Positions 24,688 to 33,670 of a stretch of DNA of 64,000 nt are shown piece by piece. The position numbers and the translations under genes were made by a program. Position 1 is the first letter of the stretch. Every line of letters begins with the position of its first letter. The notes beneath the pieces are model-generated. The model worked only from the letters and a program-made list of their open reading frames with translations. It did no database searches and was not told where the DNA came from. The stretch comes from Ktedonospora formicarum (lineage in GTDB: Bacteria; Chloroflexota; Ktedonobacteria; Ktedonobacterales; Ktedonobacteraceae), in the NCBI RefSeq assembly GCF_016587355.1, contig NZ_BNJF01000001.1, positions 2,616,501 to 2,680,500 of the forward strand, written 5' to 3'.

Positions 24688-24714
24688 GGTTAAGGCATGT
24701 TAATAGATTGTTAA
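24688..24714 (-). promoter_or_regulatory. Pho-box-like triple repeat upstream of pstS
   Basis: On the pstS coding strand TTAACA, TTAACA and TTAACC occur at steps of 11 and 10 bp (24714-24709, 24703-24698, 24693-24688). This resembles the PhoP box of Bacillus (TT-[ATC]-A-[CT]-A units about 11 bp apart). The PhoB/PhoP-type regulator at the end of the same gene block is the obvious candidate to bind it; that link is inferred. Confidence 0.6.
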
Positions 24715-24831
24715 ACTTTCCCATAGGATAGGTTTACATAAAGTCAATACCATAGCCAAAATATATTATAAAATCGCATAGAAAGCCGATAAAAGCAAAA
24801 TAACTCTACCTTAACATAAAATGCAAAATAA

Positions 24832-24883
24832 AATAGAGAGTGAGACCGCGGCCCAAGCTTGGGCCGCGGTCTCACTCTCTATT
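24832..24883. terminator. 52-bp perfect palindrome
   Basis: Bases 24832-24857 are the exact reverse complement of 24858-24883 with no spacer, centred on AAGCTT. It follows the YflT-like gene on the left side and lies upstream of pstS, so it should stop leftward transcription from entering the pst operon. It starts and ends with A/T-rich bases. Confidence 0.85.
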
Positions 24884-24903
24884 CCATATATGAACATGCT
24901 CGC

Positions 24904-25278
24904 TTAGCGATCATTACCATTCTGGGTTGAGGACTGGCTCTCGCTTTTGCCCTTTTCGGACTCATTATAGCCGCCACTGCCAAAGAGAATGCTCTGGGCC
25001 TCTTCGTCGCGTCCATCAGGGCGCACAGAGACAACAATATGCCCAGACTTGAACTCATCCTCGTAGTACGTCGCCTTTTCCTGAGGAACGCCTAGTTTCA
25101 TAAAATCCTGTGACAAACTGTCCACCTGACTCTTCTGTGGAATGGCTACTCCTATCTGGTCATGAGCAAAGTTTTGCTTGCGTAATTCATCCACGGCCAC
25201 CTTTGCCTGGTTCTCATTCTGAAAGACACCAGCAACTATCGGCGTCTGCTGCGGATTGGGATTCTGGTATGTACTCAC
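24904..25278 (-). CDS. YflT-like general stress protein
   Basis: A 124-residue soluble protein with the domain seen in Bacillus heat/salt-induced YflT and related proteins: IVAGVFQNENQAKVAVDELR, then IGVAIP, and GHIVVSVRPDGRDEEAQSIL. The N-terminus is short and Gln/Pro-rich; the C-terminus is disordered (Ser, Glu, Gln, Asn). The biochemical role of the family is unknown. AGGAGG-like sequence precedes the start. It is a single gene ending in a perfect palindrome. Confidence 0.8.
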   Translation of the reverse strand: MSTYQNPNPQQTPIVAGVFQNENQAKVAVDELRKQNFAHDQIGVAIPQKSQVDSLSQDFMKLGVPQEKATYYEDEFKSGHIVVSVRPDGRDEEAQSILFGSGGYNESEKGKSESQSSTQNGNDR

Positions 25279-25481
25279 GTTTATCCTCCTTCCGTATCAT
25301 GCGCGCCGTTCTATAAGCGCTCGCAAGCATGAGTATTCTTTTCTTGTACACGGATGAGAACGCAAAAAGGTGACAAATGGTATCTTAAGGGAGGACTCTA
25401 GGAGAATGATACCGAAATATCCATAACGATCTAAGAAAATAGAGAATTTATGCGGCTTTGAAAAAAGAGGGAGAAAAAGTG

Positions 25482-25510
25482 TTGACAAATCCCCAAGGGG
25501 ATGCTATTAT
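25482..25510 (+). promoter_or_regulatory. promoter of 5S rRNA copy 3
   Basis: TTGACA (25482-25487), 17 bp, TATTAT (25505-25510), with the same spacer inverted repeat and upstream A/G tract as copies 2 and 4. Confidence 0.9.
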
Positions 25511-25550
25511 ACACCATGTCAATCGGAACCGCTTGTATGCGCAGGCGAAC

Positions 25551-25662
25551 CGGTGGTTATTGCGAAGAGGGTACACCCGTTCCCATCCCGAACACGGTAG
25601 TTAAGCTCTTCAGCCCTGACGATACTTTGGGGGCAGCCCCACGGGAAAATAAGACACCGCCG
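25551..25662 (+). rRNA. rrf: 5S ribosomal RNA, copy 3 of 4
   Basis: Mature region and leader match the other copies. It lies alone between the YflT-like gene, which diverges from it, and the convergent DUF4870 gene. Confidence 0.93.
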
Positions 25663-25690
25663 TTTCACCCGCTCACACAGGCGGTTTTTA
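25656..25690 (+). terminator. terminator of 5S copy 3
   Basis: ACCGCC (25656-25661) and GGCGGT (25680-25685) followed by TTTT, as in copy 1. Confidence 0.65.
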
Positions 25691-25709
25691 TATGTTATAT
25701 GATCCAATG

Positions 25710-25746
25710 AGAAGGCGCGGCAGTTTTCGTAACTGCCGCGCCTTCT
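25710..25746. terminator. 16-bp-stem hairpin
   Basis: Perfect 16-base arms (25710-25725, 25731-25746) with loop ttcgt lie between 5S copy 3 and the convergent DUF4870 gene, a second barrier after the 5S terminator. Confidence 0.8.
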
Positions 25747-25822
25747 CTGGCTTTCACACTATACAAGCCCTACATAGGCATGTAGCAGGGCCTGCAAAAG
25801 TTATGTGCGTCGTATTTGCGGA

Positions 25823-26434
25823 TTAGAATGAGCCAGTATTCACAAACTTCTCAGCCATATCACCAATGACAGGCAGCTTGAACATCTTACCCTGGAAGGC
25901 ATTGATGAGTTGGATGAGCCAGCCAACAAAGAATGCAAGCGAGATCAGGCCTGTCAAGCAGCTAAAGAGTACTGCGACACTGCTAGGCATAAATGAAGTC
26001 ATGATGTTCAAGAGGATAGACAGTACAGTAAAGCCACCTGAGAGCAGGATAGACTGCATCGCGAAGAAGCGCACAAAACGATTTTGCTTCTCGATCAGGA
26101 AGAAGACCAGACCACTAACCCAACCAAAGACACAAGCCAGACCGGCAGCTACATTTGGCTGCATATTGATCGTCATAGGCTCGCCAGAACCGGGCTGTCC
26201 ATAACCCTGCTGGCCCGGCTGGCCATAAGGCTGTTGATAACCCTGCTGGCCCGGCTGGCCATAAGGCTGTTGATAACCCTGCTGGCCCGGCTGGCCATAA
26301 GGCTGTTGATAGCCTTCCTGACCAGGTTGCTGATAGCCTGGCTGTTGACCGCTATATGGATCGCTGCCTTGCTGTGGATAGCCACTCCCATACTCGGGAT
26401 TGGGCTGCTGTTGATTCGGATCGTAATAACTCAT
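25823..26434 (-). CDS. DUF4870-type membrane protein with Gln/Pro/Gly repeats
   Basis: The N-terminal 85 residues are low-complexity (Gln, Pro, Gly, Tyr), including three exact copies of a 12-residue unit ([12 protein letters not shown] in register) coded by a 36-bp DNA repeat. The C-terminal 120 residues hold three to four membrane helices with the DUF4870 pattern: [31 protein letters not shown] and a last helix before P.IG..AE. Function unknown. ATG 26434 follows GAGGA by nine bases. The protein is probably a plasma-membrane component with an exposed sticky tail. Confidence 0.8.
   Translation of the reverse strand: MSYYDPNQQQPNPEYGSGYPQQGSDPYSGQQPGYQQPGQEGYQQPYGQPGQQGYQQPYGQPGQQGYQQPYGQPGQQGYGQPGSGEPMTINMQPNVAAGLACVFGWVSGLVFFLIEKQNRFVRFFAMQSILLSGGFTVLSILLNIMTSFMPSSVAVLFSCLTGLISLAFFVGWLIQLINAFQGKMFKLPVIGDMAEKFVNTGSF
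26201..26308. repeat. three perfect 36-bp direct repeats in coding sequence
   Basis: Three identical units (26201-26236, 26237-26272, 26273-26308) encode the repeated Gln/Pro/Gly/Tyr segment of the DUF4870 protein. Copy number may vary between strains. Confidence 0.9.
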
Positions 26435-26861
26435 GACAACAATTCCTCTCTTCAAGCAATTTATAAATCCAATCAGGGAAAAGCCCGGTATTAATTTTGT
26501 TCCCTTGATTGTATCGCAACTCTGGCCTGTATAGCAATGCTCCCTGGTTGCGTTCCCTTCGCACTCTCATGAAAGCTAGCGTTTGTAACACGGCGTTTAA
26601 CTTTCTGATAGATAGTTAGTAGAACGCGAGTATCTCAGTCCCATCAAATGTTCCGCTCATCCACACATACATCCCCATAAGAGATGTACGCTATCCTTTC
26701 TATATCTAGAACGAGCGAACGCTTGCTAATTCGTTGTTGCCTTCTTTATCTCTCTTTGCGACCAAATCGTAGGAGTCTCAGCAAGATTTCATTGGTGTAC
26801 CTCGATGCATTATACAATTTTTCCTATTGCGCTGCTATGGTCTTACTCACAAAAACGGAAA

Positions 26862-26919
26862 TAATAGAAATGGTCCAGGAAAAATACTGCACAGTATTTT
26901 TCCTGGACCATTTCTATTA
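26862..26919. terminator. 28-bp-stem terminator downstream of lon
   Basis: Arms 26862-26889 and 26892-26919 are perfectly complementary around a two-base centre. It follows the lon stop codon (26970) and is rich in A/T at the ends. Confidence 0.85.
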
Positions 26920-26969
26920 AAGAAACAAGAAATCCAGCAATACACCTCATCAGGCTGTATCGTAAACTT

Positions 26970-29594
26970 CTACTGTCGCTCCTCTTCCCGGCGAGAGCGG
27001 GCTTGCGGATATAGCTGGGAGGAGGAAGGCTCAGAAGGTACAATAAAGGATTCGCTCGCTTCCTGCGCATTCTCTTGAGCATGTTTTTCTTGCTTTTGGG
27101 CGACACTCTTATCAGTTTGCATCAGCTTGTTCCCCTCACTCTCATTCTCTGAGGCAAGAGGGCTATCACGGCGCAAAGCAACAATCTCGCCACCATTTCC
27201 ACCCCGCACTTCAGTATTCTCTTCGTCCGGCATGAGGGCAATATCAATGACTTCGTCCATGCTTTCCACCAGTGAAAACTTGATGCGCTGGCGGATTTTG
27301 GCAGGTATCTCTGTCAGATCCTTTTTGTTCTCGGCTGGCGCAATAATATGAGTGAAGCCCGCCTGCTGTGCGGCGAGTACCTTCTCCTTCAAGCCACCTA
27401 TGCCAAGAACATTGCCCAGCAAAGTGACCTCGCCAGTCATCGCCACATCGCCCCTAACGGGCCGTCGCGTCAATGCAGAAACCAGCGCCATCGCAATCGT
27501 AATGCCTGCTGACGGACCATCCTTAGGCATAGCATTCTCTGGCATGTGGATATGTAAGTCGGCCGCGTCCTGGAAATTGGGATCGATTTTTAACTCGTTG
27601 GCGCGCGTGCGGATATAAGAAAGCGCGGCAATCGCGGACTCACGCATTACTTCGCCCAATTGTCCTGTTACCAAGAGATCACCTTTGCCAACCATGGTCA
27701 CAACTTCAACTGGGAGCGTCACGCCACCATTCTCAGTCACCCCCAGCCCCATGGCGGAACCAATGCGTGGCTTATGTGACAATTGCACGTCTGTGTAACG
27801 AGGCATGCCCAGGTACTGCTCAAGGTTATGAGCCGTCAGGCGAACACGTGTATTGGGCTTCTCCAGAACACGGCGTGCTGTTTTGCGGCATATCGTCGCC
27901 AACTGGCGTTCCAGGCTGCGTACGCCTGCTTCACGCGTATAGTCAGTCACGATATGCTGCATAACTGGCTGTGGAACACGAACCTGCTCTGAGCCTAAGC
28001 CATGCTCCCTTAATACCTTTGGCCACAGATGCTGGAGACCAATATTAACCTTTTCATCGAGCATGTAGCCAGGCAAATCAATAATATCCATGCGGTCAGC
28101 CAGAGGTCTAGGAATTTGATATTTGACGTTGCCAGTACAGATGAAGAAAACCTCTGAAAGGTCAAAAGGGAGCTCCAGGTAATGATCCACAAAAGACTTG
28201 TTCTGCTGGGGGTCCAGCACCTCTAGCAGAGCAGCACTGGGATCGCCACGATACTCAGAGGAGAGCTTATCAATCTCGTCTAGTAGAAAGACTGGATTGC
28301 GTACTCCAACCGTCTTCATACTCTGGATGATACGTCCTGGGAGCGCCCCGACATAGGTCCGCCGATGCCCGCGAATCTCAGCCTCGTCATGGACGCCACC
28401 AAGCGAGATACGCGCGAATTTGCGCCCCAATGCCTTAGCAATGGAATAACCCAACGAAGTCTTGCCTACTCCAGGTGGTCCAATCAGGCAGAGTATCTGT
28501 CCCAGGCTCTCGCTTCTTGGTTGCCCCTCACGATTGGCACGCTGTAAACGAAGTTGGCGTACAGCAAGGAACTCAATGATGCGCTCCTTGATACCTTCCA
28601 GGCCATAATGATCTTCTTCCAGGATGCGCCGGGTATCTTCAATGTTGAAGGTATCCTGACTACGCTCATTCCAGGGTAAGGCCAGCACCCAATCGATATA
28701 TGAGCGAATGACACTAATTTCGGCGGATTGTTGGGGCATACGCTCCAGACGATCAATCTCTTTACGCACCTTGGTAGCAACCTCGGGTGGTAACTGCTTC
28801 TCGCCTAGACGTTTGCGTAGCTCATCCGATTCTGAGGTGAGATCCATTCCCAACTCTTCCTGAATCGCGCGCAGTTGCTCACGCAGGTAGAATTCTTTCT
28901 GGGTACGATCAACCTGGGAGCGCACACGGCTACGAATAGTGGTTTCCAGTTCCAGAATCTCGATCTCATTACCAATCAAGACGCATATTTTTTCGAGGCG
29001 CTCTAGAGGATCAAAAGTCTCCAGCAATTCCTGTTGCTGTTGTACATCCGTAACAATATGAGCCGCCAGCGTATCGGAGAGCCTATTAGCAGTCTTGAGG
29101 GCGACAATGGAGTTAATATCCTCGACGGAGAAGCGGCGGCTGAGTTGGGCATACTGTTCAAAGCGACCGATGGCATGGCGTACCAGAGCATCAGCCTGTG
29201 CTCCACTGGCCTGCTCATCGGGATGAATCTCAGCCAAAACACGCAAGAAGGGTTCTGTCTCTTGTATATCCTTCACGCTAGCGCGCCTGACGCCACGCAA
29301 CAGGACTTGCATACTACCATCTTGCTGACGCTGCATTGTGGAGATCTCAGCTAAAGTGCCTATTGTGTAGATATCCTTAGGCTCAGGATCATCTATCTCA
29401 GCATCCCGCTGTGTTGCCGCTACCAGCATGCGATCCGAACGCAGCATAGCTTCTTCGACGGCACGTACCGTTTTCTCACGAGCAATGACCAGGGCATGCC
29501 GATTATGCGGGAAGGCCACAATGTTCTTCAACGCCACAAGCGGATAGCTCTCAATTGTTTCCTCTATATTTTCCTGGCGTTCCTGTTCACTCAT
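26970..29594 (-). CDS. lon: ATP-dependent protease Lon
   Basis: Lon degrades damaged and some regulatory proteins in the cytoplasm as a hexamer. Order over 874 residues: N-terminal substrate domain (PLVALKNIVAFPHNRHALVI), a long coiled region, the AAA+ module with Walker A GPPGVGKT and Walker B VFLLDEIDKL, and the peptidase domain with catalytic Ser in PKDGPSAG and Lys in GGLKEKVLAA. An extra tail of about 90 residues, rich in Glu, Gln and Ser, follows the protease domain and is unusual. It lies after clpX in the order tig-clpX-lon, with a gap of about 130 bp. Confidence 0.97.
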   Translation of the reverse strand: MSEQERQENIEETIESYPLVALKNIVAFPHNRHALVIAREKTVRAVEEAMLRSDRMLVAATQRDAEIDDPEPKDIYTIGTLAEISTMQRQQDGSMQVLLRGVRRASVKDIQETEPFLRVLAEIHPDEQASGAQADALVRHAIGRFEQYAQLSRRFSVEDINSIVALKTANRLSDTLAAHIVTDVQQQQELLETFDPLERLEKICVLIGNEIEILELETTIRSRVRSQVDRTQKEFYLREQLRAIQEELGMDLTSESDELRKRLGEKQLPPEVATKVRKEIDRLERMPQQSAEISVIRSYIDWVLALPWNERSQDTFNIEDTRRILEEDHYGLEGIKERIIEFLAVRQLRLQRANREGQPRSESLGQILCLIGPPGVGKTSLGYSIAKALGRKFARISLGGVHDEAEIRGHRRTYVGALPGRIIQSMKTVGVRNPVFLLDEIDKLSSEYRGDPSAALLEVLDPQQNKSFVDHYLELPFDLSEVFFICTGNVKYQIPRPLADRMDIIDLPGYMLDEKVNIGLQHLWPKVLREHGLGSEQVRVPQPVMQHIVTDYTREAGVRSLERQLATICRKTARRVLEKPNTRVRLTAHNLEQYLGMPRYTDVQLSHKPRIGSAMGLGVTENGGVTLPVEVVTMVGKGDLLVTGQLGEVMRESAIAALSYIRTRANELKIDPNFQDAADLHIHMPENAMPKDGPSAGITIAMALVSALTRRPVRGDVAMTGEVTLLGNVLGIGGLKEKVLAAQQAGFTHIIAPAENKKDLTEIPAKIRQRIKFSLVESMDEVIDIALMPDEENTEVRGGNGGEIVALRRDSPLASENESEGNKLMQTDKSVAQKQEKHAQENAQEASESFIVPSEPSSSQLYPQARSRREEERQ

Positions 29595-29728
29595 TGGTTT
29601 CCCACCTGTCTAGCCTGACCGGTCACCTACCTACGAAAACCTGCTGTCTAACAGTTAACGAACATTCTATAGTGGATAGATGCTATAAGCTGCTTGCTAT
29701 GAGCGCCGCAAAAATTGATGAGTCTGCG

Positions 29729-31018
29729 CTAGGCAGACTCATTCTCAGAATAGGCGTTAGAGCGATCCGTTCGCGTCACAAGCAATGGCTTATGCCGCGA
29801 CGTTATTACTTCTCCATTAATGACGACTTTCTTGACATCGGCACGTGAAGGTATCTCATACATAACATCAAGCAGCACATCCTCAATAATCGAGCGCAAG
29901 CCACGCGCCCCAGTCTTCTGGCGCAGAGCACTCTCCGCCGCTGCTTCCAATGCATCATTGGTGAAGACCAGATCTACGTGATCAAGCTGTAAGAACTTCT
30001 GATATTGTTTGACGATAGCGTTCTTGGGCTCAGTCAGAATTCGTACTAACGCCTCCTGATCTAATGGATCAAGCGAGACGGACACTGGTAAGCGGCCAAC
30101 AAACTCAGGGATAAGACCATATTTCAGCAAATCATCAGGGTTAAGGCGAGCCAGGATTGGTTGATCCTTATCCTTGTCTTGCTCTTCACCAACCTTGACA
30201 CCACTGAAGCCCATTGTCTTGTTACTGCCAAGACGCTGTTCAACAATCTTTTCCAATCCCTCAAAAGCGCCTCCACAGATGAAAAGGATATTTGAGGTAT
30301 TGATCTGGATAAAATCCTGATGAGGATGTTTGCGGCCACCTTGGGGAGGCACATTCGCGACAGTGCCCTCAATGATCTTCAAGAGAGCTTGCTGCACCCC
30401 TTCGCCAGACACATCGCGCGTAATAGAAGGGTTATCAGACTTACGAGCAATCTTGTCAATCTCGTCGATATACACAATGCCACGCTCAGCACGTGCAATA
30501 TCAAAGTCGGCAGTCTGAATCAGACGTAACAGAATATTCTCTACATCCTCGCCCACATAGCCAGCCTCTGTAAGCGCCGTGGCATCAGCTATGCAGAAAG
30601 GGACATCAAGAATCTTCGCCAGAGTCTGAGCAAGCAGGGTTTTGCCACTACCCGTTGGACCGATCAGGAGAATGTTGCTCTTCCCTAGCTCGACATCATC
30701 AATTTGCATTCCGACGCCAATGCGCTTGTAGTGATTGTATACAGCCACTGCCAGCGCTCTTTTCGCACGCTCCTGACCAATCACATAGTTGCTCAGTTGC
30801 TCATAGATCTTCTTAGGCGTTGGGATCTTCCCTGTCTGCGCACCTCGCGGCTTGGCAACAGTGGCTTGCTCTTCTTCGATGATTTCTCGACACAGATCGA
30901 TACATTCATCGCAGATATAGACCCCTCCAGGCCCAGCGATTAAACGCTGAACCTGGTCCTGGCTCTTGCCACAAAATGAGCAACGGTATGTTGTGCGCAT
31001 GTTTTTCGAGTTTGCCAC
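29729..31018 (-). CDS. clpX: ClpX, ATPase subunit of the ClpXP protease
   Basis: ClpX unfolds substrates and feeds them to ClpP. The N-terminal zinc-binding domain is clear (CSFCGKS...CDECIDLC), followed by Walker A GPTGSGKT, Walker [10 protein letters not shown] and the pore loop [10 protein letters not shown]. The IGF loop that docks ClpP is expected near ...GFSGV but not as a canonical I/L/V-G-F, which is worth noting. At 429 residues the length is normal. It lies between tig and lon; clpP is not in the window, although tig-clpP-clpX is common elsewhere. Confidence 0.97.
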   Translation of the reverse strand: MANSKNMRTTYRCSFCGKSQDQVQRLIAGPGGVYICDECIDLCREIIEEEQATVAKPRGAQTGKIPTPKKIYEQLSNYVIGQERAKRALAVAVYNHYKRIGVGMQIDDVELGKSNILLIGPTGSGKTLLAQTLAKILDVPFCIADATALTEAGYVGEDVENILLRLIQTADFDIARAERGIVYIDEIDKIARKSDNPSITRDVSGEGVQQALLKIIEGTVANVPPQGGRKHPHQDFIQINTSNILFICGGAFEGLEKIVEQRLGSNKTMGFSGVKVGEEQDKDKDQPILARLNPDDLLKYGLIPEFVGRLPVSVSLDPLDQEALVRILTEPKNAIVKQYQKFLQLDHVDLVFTNDALEAAAESALRQKTGARGLRSIIEDVLLDVMYEIPSRADVKKVVINGEVITSRHKPLLVTRTDRSNAYSENESA

Positions 31019-31068
31019 GTCTGTTACCTTTCCTACTAGTGCTGCCCCGCACCTAATAGTGATATCGA

Positions 31069-32511
31069 TTACTCTACAGTCTGATCCTTTGTGTCCTCGG
31101 GTAGAGATGTTTCCGTTGCAGACGCCTCACTCTCGCTACTCTCATTATGGGTCTCAGTCGCAATCTCCTCCGCAACTGTGGCGGCAGCAAATGCGTTCTC
31201 TTCGCTCTGCTGGCTTGCCTCATCCTCAGTTACGTCTGGGTCAGGTCCAGCGACGATTTCAACCAGGCGAGTCACCGTCTTTTCGCGGCGATAACTCCGT
31301 GCTAGCGCTTCAGCCTGCTCGTTTGAGCGCTGCAATGGTTGCCCCGTCTGCTCGTAGAGGTCAAAGAGCATTTTAATCTCTTCAGCCTCAATAGTGATAT
31401 TTTCTTTCTTCGCAATCGCATCCAACACAAGCTGCTCTTTTACACTTTTCTCGGCGTCCGGACGTAGCTCGTCCAGATATTCCGCGCGCGACTTACGTGA
31501 CATCAGCAGGTATTGGTCCAACGATAGTTTTTGCTGCTCTAACAGGTGCGAAAACTGGTGGAGCATCTCTTCAGCCTGCTCCTGGATCAAAAGAGGATGA
31601 ATGTTAAAGTTGGACTGCTCAACGACCGCCTCAAGCGCTTTCGTCTTTAGCTCATCGCGGACGCGTCGCTTCTGATTTTCCAGCAGGTTGTCACTGAGGA
31701 ATTTGCGCAGGTCTTCCAGGTTCGTATATTGACCGTCACTTGCCTTTTGAGCGAACTCATCGTTCAGTTCAGGCAGTTCCTTCTCCTCGACCTTTAGCAG
31801 TTTCACCTCGTACTGAGCTTCTTGGCCTGCCAATTTTTCATTGCCATAATCGGAAGGAATGGTGGTCGTGAAGCTCTTCTCTTCGTCAGCCTTCATGCCC
31901 ACAACTTGCTCATCCATGCCAGTGAAGAGCCCAACACGCTCCTTTGTAAGTTCAAAAGGATTATCTTTGAGATCGGAAACTTTCTGCTCCCCACTGGTAA
32001 CTTTGAGGTTCATAGTAACACGATCATTATAATCGGCGGCGCGATCGACTTCCTGCCAGGAAACGGCACGCTGGCGCAAATTATCCAGTTCTTTGTCAAC
32101 CTCTTCTGAGGTAATATTAGCATCCTCGCGCTCCAGCTTAATCGTGGAGTAATCACCTAGTTCTACGGGAGTAATGATAGGTACAGTGATCTTAAAGTGA
32201 TAGTCTTCTCCCATCTCGATCTCAGGGGCATCGAGCGTAGGTTGTGTAATAGGAACGATATCTTCATCCCTCAGAGTATTGCGATAGATCTCATTGGCAA
32301 GGTCGTCCAGACCTTCTTGATAAATGTACTCCTTACCAAGACGGCGCTCTAGTAATGAGCGCGGAGCTTTTCCTTTGCGGAAACCTTGTATATCTACCTG
32401 CTTTACAATCTTTTTAAACGCCTTATCCGAGGCTTTTTCCATCTCGTCCCAGGTAACGTCTATATCCAGGACTGCCTCACTGTTTGGCAGTTTTTCAACA
32501 GAGACCTTCAC
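31069..32511 (-). CDS. tig: trigger factor, ribosome-associated chaperone
   Basis: Trigger factor binds near the ribosomal exit tunnel and shields nascent chains. The ribosome-docking signature GFRKGKAP lies at about residues 44-51, a PPIase-like domain at about 160-245, and the long helical C-terminal domain up to about residue 410. A further acidic tail of about 60 residues (Glu, Ser, Ala, Thr) extends beyond the usual end, giving 480 residues. It is the first gene of the tig-clpX-lon block. A GGAGGAAC-type site precedes the ATG. Confidence 0.95.
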   Translation of the reverse strand: MKVSVEKLPNSEAVLDIDVTWDEMEKASDKAFKKIVKQVDIQGFRKGKAPRSLLERRLGKEYIYQEGLDDLANEIYRNTLRDEDIVPITQPTLDAPEIEMGEDYHFKITVPIITPVELGDYSTIKLEREDANITSEEVDKELDNLRQRAVSWQEVDRAADYNDRVTMNLKVTSGEQKVSDLKDNPFELTKERVGLFTGMDEQVVGMKADEEKSFTTTIPSDYGNEKLAGQEAQYEVKLLKVEEKELPELNDEFAQKASDGQYTNLEDLRKFLSDNLLENQKRRVRDELKTKALEAVVEQSNFNIHPLLIQEQAEEMLHQFSHLLEQQKLSLDQYLLMSRKSRAEYLDELRPDAEKSVKEQLVLDAIAKKENITIEAEEIKMLFDLYEQTGQPLQRSNEQAEALARSYRREKTVTRLVEIVAGPDPDVTEDEASQQSEENAFAAATVAEEIATETHNESSESEASATETSLPEDTKDQTVE

Positions 32512-32839
32512 AGTTCCTCCAACCGATTTTCTTTATAGTATGCTACGTAGTCTTTGTTCACAAATAAAAACTCAAAGCTACAGTCGTATTATTATATCTC
32601 GGGTAAGTAGGCTGTGGGAAGTACCTATCCTGGGAGAATATATACATCGCTGGCATATTCGAGGCTTAAACTGAGGGCGTGACTCACCTATCGACTACGC
32701 GAACCAGCCATGCGCCGTACTCTCCTGGCTATCTTCCACACATAGACCACCCCACAACAGAGTATATCGCCTTGCGTGTCTCTTCCCTCAGGGTAGATGG
32801 GATTATGGTGTCTCGTGTGGGTTTTGTCTGCACTTGCCC
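32512..32839. other. intergenic region upstream of tig
   Basis: About 330 bp that should hold the leftward tig promoter. Short frames on both strands look random, and I see no RNA gene in it. Confidence 0.4.
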
Positions 32840-32874
32840 ACAGAGGGCTAACCGTGTTACCAGTCGCCCTCTGT
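32840..32874. terminator. hairpin after the tRNA operon
   Basis: ACAGAGGGC (32840-32848) pairs with GCCCTCTGT (32866-32874). The T run lies on the plus-strand side, but the stem could also end the leftward tRNA transcript. Confidence 0.6.
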
Positions 32875-32884
32875 TTTAAGATTT

Positions 32885-32959
32885 TGGAGCGGGAGACGGG
32901 ATTCGAACCCGCGACATTCACCTTGGCAAGGTGACGCTCTACCACTGAGCCACTCCCGC
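32885..32959 (-). tRNA. tRNA-Gly (anticodon GCC), copy 2
   Basis: Complete cloverleaf: acceptor GCGGGAG/CTCCCGC, D arm, anticodon loop TTGCCAA, T loop TTCGAAT, and encoded CCA (75 nt). Identical to the copy at 33043-33117. Confidence 0.97.
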
Positions 32960-33042
32960 AATATTCAGTTGTAATGGTAAATTCCCCTTCCCTCCTATGA
33001 AATACCGCTTCTCAATGAGAAACCGAGAGAAGAAGACTTACC

Positions 33043-33117
33043 TGGAGCGGGAGACGGGATTCGAACCCGCGACATTCACCTTGGCAAGGTGACGCTCTAC
33101 CACTGAGCCACTCCCGC
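33043..33117 (-). tRNA. tRNA-Gly (anticodon GCC), copy 1
   Basis: Same 75-nt sequence with encoded CCA as the neighbouring copy, 83 bp away. The middle gene of a three-tRNA operon. Confidence 0.97.
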
Positions 33118-33164
33118 AGAAAACCCATATACTATTTAGCCTATCAGAAACCTTATGGTTTCGG

Positions 33165-33247
33165 TGGGCGGTGAGAGACTCGAACTCTCACGGTTCATCA
33201 CCAACAGATCCTAAGTCTGTCCTGTCTACCAATTTCAGCAACCGCCC
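33165..33247 (-). tRNA. tRNA-Leu (anticodon TAG)
   Basis: Class II tRNA with long variable arm. Acceptor GGGCGGT/ACCGCCC, anticodon loop CTTAGGA, T loop TTCGAGT. CCA is not encoded (CCG follows the discriminator). First gene of the tRNA operon. Confidence 0.95.
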
Positions 33248-33316
33248 ATTTGACTTGTAAGGTTATATGTCTAGCATGATACTGAAGAGGAACAATGCCA
33301 GCCACCTCACCTGTGG

Positions 33317-33346
33317 ATAATACATCAGTGAGTGACCTGCTGTCAA
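33317..33346 (-). promoter_or_regulatory. promoter of the tRNA-Leu-Gly-Gly operon
   Basis: On the minus strand, TTGACA (33346-33341), 18 bp, TATTAT (33322-33317): near consensus and the same boxes as in the 5S promoters. Confidence 0.85.
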
Positions 33347-33670
33347 GATAATTTCTGTGTTTTTATACCTTCAGGCTACAATATTGACAAAATACACGTT
33401 CATGGGCGCCTGGGCATCTATATTTTCGTACAACTGTCATTCTCTTCATCCGAGAATAGCAGGAGTCTAAAAGTTGGGGACTCCTACCTTTAAGGGTATG
33501 CCCCTCCTTCAAAACCCCTCTCTCCTTAAGGCACACGCAACGAATGGAGATTAGTACAAAAGAGAGACTAGAATATCCTGACTTTGGAGCAAGCCCTTTG
33601 GCATTGGTCAGATGTGAATGATACAATATTGGCAGATAACGATGCCGCGTAGTATTATAGGACCTTTTGT

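Noticed and set aside
26201..26308. Three 36-bp repeats considered as a CRISPR array
   Set aside because: The units are contiguous with no spacers and lie in frame in the DUF4870 protein gene.
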